Shown here: positions 56,580 to 64,000 of the stretch, in pieces | Position numbering within the stretch: position 1 is the stretch's first letter | Layout: every line of letters starts with the position of its first letter | Source: Patagioenas fasciata | Lineage: Eukaryota; Chordata; Aves; Columbiformes; Columbidae | Length of the DNA: 64,000 bases | Direction of reading: 5' to 3' | NCBI RefSeq assembly: GCF_037038585.1 | Contig: NC_092520.1 | Location: 9,068,501-9,132,500 of the forward strand | Notes under the pieces: generated by a model | The model's input: only the letters and a program-made list of their open reading frames with translations | Told to the model about the DNA's origin: nothing | Database searches by the model: none | Program-made: the position numbers and the translations under genes

Positions 56580-57284
56580 TTGCCTTGCAGAGAGGGATCT
56601 AGCTCTGCAGAAAGTGGTCTGGGGGTTTTGGCTGATGGCAAGTAGAACATGAGCCAACAGTGTCCCTGGCAGCCAAGAGGGACCCGTGTCCTGGGAGCAT
56701 CCAGCACAGCATGGCCAGCTGGGCAGGGAGGGGATTGTCCCGCTCTGCTCTGCACTGGAGCGGCCTCACCTGGAGCACTGTGTGCAGGGCTGGGTGACAC
56801 AAGATGAAAAAGATATAAAGCTACTGGTGAGTGTCCAGAAAAGGGCTACAAAGTTGGTGAAGGGTTTGGAGAGGAAGCTGTATGAGGAGCGGCCAAAGTC
56901 ACTGGGTTTGTTCAGCCTGGAGGAGACTGAGGGGAGAGCTCATGGCGGCTACAGCTTCCTCACAAGGGGAGGAGGAGGGGCAGGGCTGAGCTCTTCTCTC
57001 TGGTGACCAGTGACAGAACCCGAGGGAATGGCAGGAAGATGTGCCAGGGGAGGTTTAGGTTGGACATGAGGAAAAGGTTCTTCACCCAGAGGGTGCTGGA
57101 CACTGGAACAGGCTCCCCAGGGAGGTGTCACGGCCCCAAGCCTGACAGTGTTCAAGAAGAGACTGGACAATGACCTCAGACACACGGTGTGAACTGTGGG
57201 GTTGTCCTGTGTAGGGACAGGAGTTGGACTCCATGATCCTTGTGGGTCCCTTCCAACTCAGGACTTGCTATGATTCTATGGTGT
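56580..57284 (+). repeat. CR1 LINE fragment, longest copy in the window
   Basis: Sense on plus. It includes decayed coding sequence (GAGCGGCCTCACCTGGAGCA, AAAAGGGCTACAAAGTTGG, TTGTTCAGCCTGGAGGAGAC). The 3' region follows (AGGTTTAGGTTGGACATGAG, CACTGGAACAGGCTCCCCAG), with the terminal GATCCTTGTGGGTCCCTTCC and TGCTATGATTCTATGG. The reading frame is interrupted, so it is an inactive, 5' truncated copy of about 700 bp. Confidence 0.94.
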
Positions 57285-60200
57285 GAAGAACAGGTTGCAT
57301 TGTATCATCTTTAGGCTTGGTCTGGGCAAACCAGTATTTGTTTGAAGCACTCTGGGCCAATGGAGACCTCAGCAGTCAATAGAGCACTGCTTGAGGCTTG
57401 GCTTCCTGCCTGGCTATTTGCTTACACCAATCTATAATAAAAACAAAACACAAAGTATAATTATAGCCTGGTGGATGAATTTATATTTTTGGTATGTTGC
57501 GTTGTTGCTGGAACTACTTTAAAGCTCCTGTGTCGAGGATCCTGTTTTTTCTAGATGTTTTAAAAAAACATAAATTCAGTATTTTGCTAGGCCTCATCCT
57601 CCACTAAGTATACATATTGATAACAGTCAATGACTGCATTAATGTTTAATTCAGTACATTTTTCAGATTTAGGGTCTCATTTATCTATATTGCTGTGATA
57701 GATTCCTCCTGGAAATACCATGGTCATTAGAGGAGATGCCAATTTGCAAGCATTACTGTGACATGTGTAACCAACCTGTCTTGTTTTGATCCTTTCATTA
57801 CTGCCACTTATGACTTTAATTGTGTACCATCTCAGGTAGGACCACAGGAAGGAGTGTGAAGGTTTCATTTGCATGTAAATGGCACTTAGAGAAGGTGTTA
57901 ACAGAATTCAAGCAGTACTATGCAGAAAAAAATAGCATGTCCAGTATGCAAGCAACTTTGAAGTCTAGTGGTTCAGACATTGCTAATAATAAGAGTGTTT
58001 TTCTTCTGATATTGCAAATGCACCTTTGAAATGGACAAGGCAATTGGTGTGATTTAGGAAGAGAATTGTTATGGAGAACACCTTCCTGTAATTAGCATCT
58101 ATCTCCCCCCAGGAAGGAAGGACTTGTAATTTGTGTGCCCTTTCTAAAAGGCAGATGTGCTAAATTAATCTAACTATGTGTTGTGATATATAGGGATACA
58201 CTGGAAGAAGTTGTACACTTAAACTAACTGGATTTCTCATGTGCGAGAGGTGGATGTTGCCGGAGGTGTGGGATGTTCTCAGGAGCTGAAGGACAGACGT
58301 ACAGGCTGTTTTGTGAAGCTTGTTTGGCATCTGAGGGTTTTGTCCAAGGCTCTGACATTTTACCCTGTAACTTCTGTTTTTTAAAAGGGAACATCTGTCA
58401 CTTTATCCTAACCCTGAAGTGGTTCCCCTGTGTGCCTCAGTGTGTGGTTAAGGTCGTTTTAACCTCTTGCAAAGGACACATTCATAATGGCTATTTTGGC
58501 CGTTCCCAGGCAAGTCAAGATACTTTCCATCACACTTCTGCTTTTGTATAGAAAAGGCTCTCTCTGAACAGTCACAGAAATCCATGTAAATATTGAAAAC
58601 ACATCTCGTGACACTTCAAATCCTTCCCCATAATTTCCTGCTCTCCTACTGTTTGCGAGGAACCTGAGCCATGGGCTTTCAAGTCACCATCAGTGTCTCA
58701 GGCCGGTGGAGCTGGGAGGGATTGCCATTCTCTGTGGATCAGACCCAGAGGAAAATGAGTGGCATGAGAGTAACACTTGATATTTCCACTTAGGGACAGT
58801 TGTGTTAGCCTCAAGAGGGGAGACTTGCAGCTTTATATTAAGGTTGGTCCACCAAGCAGCATCCTTTCTTCTGCTTCTTGTTTCTGTGTGTTGCTACAAC
58901 ATCCATGGCCCATCATCGCATCTTGAATAAATGTGCAAACATGAAACACAGTTTCCAGCTGGCAGAGCTCAGCACTTTCTGGTGGGTGACAACAGGTCAT
59001 GGTCACAAACAGGCAGAGAAAAGCCAGGCAACAGCAGTATTTTTGGCCAGGAGACAGCTCGGTGGGTGTTTGCAGGGAGATGTCACCATGCACAAGGGAG
59101 AACATGGTTGACATGGCTGCTTTTGTGATGAGGATAATTAGTGGGATGTAGGGTAGGCTGTAAAATAAATGCAAAAAGTAATACCAAGGAGTTAGGAAGG
59201 AAGAACAATGGGAAACCCTGAAGATGCAAATCAGGAAAACTGGGAAAATTGTCCTTTAACAGGATTTTATTTATGGGCATGCCAGTGATCCAAGATGAGA
59301 TCTGTTAAGGCCAGAGAAGGATTGTTACAGTGACTGAGTTGCAAGGGGATACTGGGTTGGACTAATCCTGAAGGGACTGACTTAATTTTTGAAGGATTTA
59401 GTGATGTACTTCTGCAGGAAAGAGCTCTATTGCCAACAGAGGTTATGCCAGTTCTTCACATGAATAACCTGTGTGAATGGTGAAGCTGCTGGTTGGTGAG
59501 GTTTGGTTGGGAAGGGAAGAGCTGTTCTCTGGAGGAAAGAGAAGAGGGGGTTTAAGAGGTTGATGATGTCTGTTTTAAGCTTGGAAACTTTCTTGGTAAG
59601 TATCATCAGCTCCTGGAGCTTCAGAGCTGCTTTTGCTGTCCAGGAGTCTTCCAACCTGCAGTGCAAGGAAAAACAGTATTTTCTTGCCGTTCACAGCTTT
59701 ATCAGTTCAATTGCTGCCTGCAGAACATTCAGTTAGTGTAGAAAGCATTACTACAGTCCAGGGATGGAGGTGGCACTAGGGCATTAGCGGCCAGGGGAAA
59801 ATTCGGGTATTTGCGGAGCGGTGGACTGTGGCCTGTCTGCATGGAGAAACTATGAAGACCTCCAAGGGAGAGCTGTGCCATCATGGGTGACCTGTCCTCC
59901 AGCACCTTGGAGTGGGTAGGAGAAGCAGCTAGAAGAAAGAATTCTCTCCTCAATTTTTTGGTAGCTGTGATTTTTATCCAAGACTTTTTAGTTAAAAGGG
60001 GGAATTTCCTGAATACAGCCCAGAAATAGTTCTGAGAGAAAAATACCAGCTCTATTACACCTTTCTTAGCAAAGACAAAAATTTGTGTAGAGAGCATGGG
60101 TACCAGGGCATTGGAAAACAGATACAAAGACTAGAGAATGAAAAGGAGAGATCATGAGTAGTAAAAAAACATCAAAGCAGAGTTGGGGGAAAGGAGGCTG

Positions 60201-62207
60201 TAGAGTTAAAATAGTCCAACGAGGAGAGCTTGAGGCTTAGGTGTGGCTACATGGGGGCTACTCCCAAATTTCTGACCTTGGGCAAATCACTTGACCTGTT
60301 ACACACAGGCAAGATGGGAAAAAGTAAAGAGCAGCCAGAGATGGGAAAAATGCTGATTAAGTGATTTTTGTGTAGTACAGAGTACAGTGAGGTCATCAGC
60401 CTGGCTCAAATTTAATTGTTATCACCATGGAGATTTGAAGTTACTCTTAATGATGAGGAAAGAGTCAAATGGATGTACTGTTTGAGCACGACTTGTTCTC
60501 CCTTTGAAACTCAAAGGATGTATGTGTGGCTATGTGTGTGATGAAAAATGTGTTTGGACACTCCCCCCATGCAATAGTTAAATGTTGAGTTAAGCTTTTG
60601 AGTTGTAACTCTGACCTTTTAAAAATGCCACAGGCCTCTCTCAAAATGATAGACAAAAAAAATTGTAATATATTCTTTCAACGCAGAACTTGTATTTATG
60701 TTGCTGGAGTCTATACAGCCTTCCCTATAGCCTGGTATAAAGAAAGCTTGTATAATACACATCAATGTACCAACAAGTAGCAAATAACAAAAGCAAGAAG
60801 AACAGTCTGAGAAGTGGACAAAAGAGAGAAGCCACACATACAGCATCTGTAATGCTGCACATGTGCTCTTAACACAACTGATGGTTATTTTCATGTTTGA
60901 ATTGTTGATTGTTGTAATGGCATGATGAATTCAGAATTTAACTTGATACAGTATTATATTTTTAATTGTGGCTTCCTAATCCCAACGTGATCTTTACAAC
61001 CAGATCTGGATCTGTCCAATATTGCATTTGTGTTGAAGGTGAAGGGGATGAAGTTTGTAACCATGCTTGGGCCTAATTTTGCTGGCTTTGGAGCAGACGT
61101 GAGAGGACACAGACCTGCTCCAAAGAGCACACGTTGTCTTCATCACGGTTTAAGTGTAATAAATGTGCCAAGAACTGCAAATGTGGTGTTTTATGTGTGA
61201 TCCTCATTCCCTGCAACTCATATCTGGGAAGTCTAAGTGCTTACCTGATTTTGTGGGATGGGAAGAGAGCTTATTAGTTGCCAAGAAAAAAGACTCAAAC
61301 CAATTTGAGTGAGAATTTGGAGCTGCCAGCTGTAACCCTGGGCAGTATGTGAAGCTACTGCAGAGCAGCAGAAATAGCTGTGATTCAAAGCAATGGATTA
61401 GAAGCCCACAGGAAAAACTTGGATTTCTCCGCTGGACTTGAACTTCTTCACTCCAATGGCTACAAAGGCTTTTTTCTTTTGATGTGGAGCACTTGTCTTT
61501 GCCACCAGCCAGCCTACATTTCTATGCCAAAACAATACTCAAACCTGTCCCCTTGTATCGCATCACAAATGGGGTACTTGACACTTAATCTTCCCTGATT
61601 GTCCTGGGTTGTTTTGTGCTTTTGACAGTGAACTGAAAGCCTATTTGTGACTTACAAACATGTTTTATTACAGGCGGATGTGTTAGCTATGGCTGTACTG
61701 ACTGTGGTTGGGGTGGGCACTGAGATTTGCACTCGAGCTCGACTTGTGTTCAGTGTTTGAATTTAGGTTCCCAGATCCAACTCAGAGTCTCACCAGAACA
61801 CGTCTCCTTTGTGATTTTAAAAACAGACTGTTCGCTAACTTTTGGTAGAAATAACCCCGAAGCTTTTGAGTTTGTCCCTGTAAGTAGCTGGCAGGTGTCT
61901 TTGCAGGGTTAGGAATAGATTTTTTTTTTTTCCAGTTTGTTCTTTCCATCGTCCCCTCTGGGCTGCATTTCTCCTGCTCTTGTTTCACTGTGCTGGGCAC
62001 GGCTGCTCCTCTCTGCAGTGCTGCTGGCTGGAATCGTGCCTGGGTGCTCCAGCAGCATCTGCAAAGACATCTTTATCCCAGATTCATCCCATATCCTTCT
62101 GCGTTTCCTGTTTCCTCTGTATTTTCACCCTTTAACTTCTATTTCTTCCTTTACAAGCCTAAACCAAAATTGGTTCACATTTTATTTCCACCACTTTTTT
62201 CCTTTAA
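57285..62207 (+). other. Probable RAB30 intron 1, continued
   Basis: Unclassified sequence with T runs (for example near 61,920). No coding exon or recognised mobile element. Confidence 0.45.
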
Positions 62208-62258
62208 AGGTCACTTCCAACCCAAACTATTCTACAATTCCGTGATTCTGCGGTTTTT
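62208..62258 (+). repeat. CR1 LINE 3' tail, very short
   Basis: AAAGGTCACTTCCAACCCAA, then ACTATTCTACAATTCCGTGATTCTGCGG, matches the last ~50 bp of a CR1 element with substitutions. The rest of the element is absent, an extreme 5' truncation. Confidence 0.85.
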
Positions 62259-64000
62259 ACAACTATGACGTTTCCTTTCACTATCATCTGTAGCAATTCA
62301 GGGTAGTGCCAGCTAAGCAAATACCTCAGTTCAGATGAAGCCAGTTTTGGAAGTCTTATTACCCTGAGTGGATTCTTTACCACCACAGCAGCTTCTTTTG
62401 CTTTTTTATTGTACGTATATCCAGTTCAAGTTGGCTCAATTTAAGTTCTTCTGCATGTGACTATTGCAGAGATGCCGAGGAGCTTACGCTAAAAGGCAGC
62501 AGTAACGCACATTAGCAGTGAAGATTTCTCTTCCCTTGGAGAGAAACAAAATAGATTGGAGACCAGAGGAATTCAAAAAGGTGGTTCAAAGCTGGAATTT
62601 GCTTGTTCTTGGCTGGAGTTAGCTCACTGTGATAAAATTACGCAAGTTGTTGCAAACCCTCTGTTTTCAGAGAGAAAACCAGTGACTTTGTACATCTGCT
62701 TGCGGAGTTAAATCTTAATGCTTCTACAAAAGCCCCTTGCACAGGGCTTGGCAGGATGGGGGTTTGGTCTTGCAGTGCCACTTCAGGGCAATGCATATAA
62801 TAACTGTCACATGGGGAAGAATAACGTCCAGAATACCGTGTAGGGACCTGTCTTGCAAGCCGTCATCAGCAGAACCAAAAAGTCTACCCATATTCTGACT
62901 TGTAGTCCTTATCTTTACCTTTTATCCCCCTGCTGGGAGATTAAGAATGCACACACACAAAAATCATGTTTATTTTCTGACTTGTGGTACAGTCCTGGAT
63001 ATCCCACTGCTGATTTCGGTTGTATGTAGTACAGAAATACATACAGAAAGGACTACAAATAAATATAGAACTTCTAGAGAAGTCTGTTCTTTACTTTAAA
63101 TGTGCCCTCTTAGGCATGAAATCTGTTTGTAACTAACGCCAATTTGCTGTGCAATAGGAGCTAGTGTTCGTGCATTGCTTTATATTATATTTGATGGGGC
63201 AGTAAAGCTGTGCTTGCATCTGAAGTAAATGGCAAAATGAAACACTAAGCGGGAAATCCGCATTTTACTAGATGAAAATGCGTCATGTTGAGTTTTGAAT
63301 CGCAAGCAGTGTTATGGGGTAGACTACCTGTTTTGTTAAAGCACAAATGGTGGCAGTCTAAATAATTTTGTGTAAAACTGGGGAACTACAGGGAATGAAC
63401 AAATGTGAGATATTCTGTACCCCCATAAGCACAGTCTGTCTCATGCCATCTCCAAGCCATAGCCTAAAGAAAGAATGTCAAACCCAATATGTATTGAAGA
63501 CACTCATAACATGGTCTTTCTTGTAGCCAAAACTCTCTTCTTTCAGGCCTGTGTGTCAAGATGTTGAACACCTGAGTGTAACTAGCTGGCATTAGCCTCA
63601 GGAAAAGTCTCCTAGTCAGGATGAAAAACATTTGCTCTGTCATATCCCTGCAATTTAAAGGATTAAAACTGCGTGGTGTCCAACAGTGTCAGCCCGCTCT
63701 GGTGTAACACCTTGAAGAGAATTATCTTGCTCGATTTTGATTTTCTTTCTGTTTTCCTTTTCTTTCTCAGACTGTGTCCAGATTCCCATTTGGGCTGTGC
63801 TTTCTCCTTTGCCCATCCCTCCCTGCATCCACCCGCATGCACAGAAACCCAGAAATGCTCTGGACCCCAAAGTGCTGAGGGCTGAGCCTGCAAGTCAGCA
63901 GCCCTTGCAGGGGAGGGATGCTGAGGGGTCGGTGGGCTGTGGGGAACTTTGGCTGGAGTCCTGTATGGGGACATCCTGTTTTCTGTGCTTATTATCTGGA
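62259..64000 (+). other. Probable RAB30 intron 1, to window edge
   Basis: No exon, repeat or RNA gene recognised. A GC-richer patch at the very end (63,780-63,960) has no identifiable coding content. Confidence 0.45.

Noticed and set aside
56686-57006. Plus-strand 106-codon frame with reverse-transcriptase-like flavour
   Set aside because: It is a decayed piece of a 5' truncated CR1 LINE, not an intact gene.
44534-64000. Search for RAB30 coding exons (GNAGVGKT, DTAGQE, NKIDL motifs)
   Set aside because: None found in any frame that I read; the region is treated as intron.

Overview
This is vertebrate nuclear DNA, almost certainly from a bird. It has AT-rich, long-intron genic DNA, two CpG islands, and several CR1-type LINE fragments. 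Some of those fragments carry the avian 3' end, with ATTCTATGATTCT-like repeats and a 'TTGGAAGGGACCT' core. No bacterial-style operons, phage or CRISPR arrays are present, and I recognised no tRNA or rRNA gene.

The left quarter (1-15,300, minus strand) is the 5' portion of PCF11, the cleavage/polyadenylation and transcription-termination factor that binds the RNA polymerase II C-terminal domain. I could place ten coding exons with matching splice phases: 15296-15108, 10122-9997, 7685-7497, 7087-6896, 6045-4937, 4672-4486, 4381-3739, 3642-2147, 795-708 and 111-1. Together they encode about 1,443 residues before the gene runs off the left edge, so the C-terminal zinc-finger/CLP1-binding part lies outside the window. 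In order the protein shows the CTD-interacting domain (exons 1-3), a Q/L/K-rich helix, a charged RS-like region, a conserved middle block and a long FEGP/FDGP repeat region. Its CpG-island promoter (about 15,240-16,130) carries seven CCAAT boxes and an RFX-type X-box.

From about 16.1 to 43.2 kb I see no protein-coding gene. It holds CR1 pieces, one ancient L3/CR1-like fragment, a small DNA-transposon-like element with inverted termini, an AT-rich patch and otherwise unclassified sequence.

A second CpG island (about 43.2-44.9 kb) has a plus-strand promoter (ZNF143-like, CCAAT, GC-box and CRE-like motifs) and a strong plus-strand splice donor at 44,533/44,534. In human, RAB30 sits upstream of PCF11 in the opposite orientation. 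The best reading is therefore the non-coding first exon of RAB30 followed by its long first intron to the window end. No RAB30 coding exon is visible, so this rests on synteny.

The most interesting part is PCF11 intron 1. Vertebrate PCF11 is reported to limit its own expression by premature cleavage and polyadenylation in this intron. Here the intron has a weak 5' splice site (AAG|GTTTTT), an identical 14-copy 20-bp minisatellite carrying TATAAA on the sense strand, and a perfect 12-bp inverted repeat with AATAAA on both strands. All coordinates come from reading by eye; nothing was aligned computationally.
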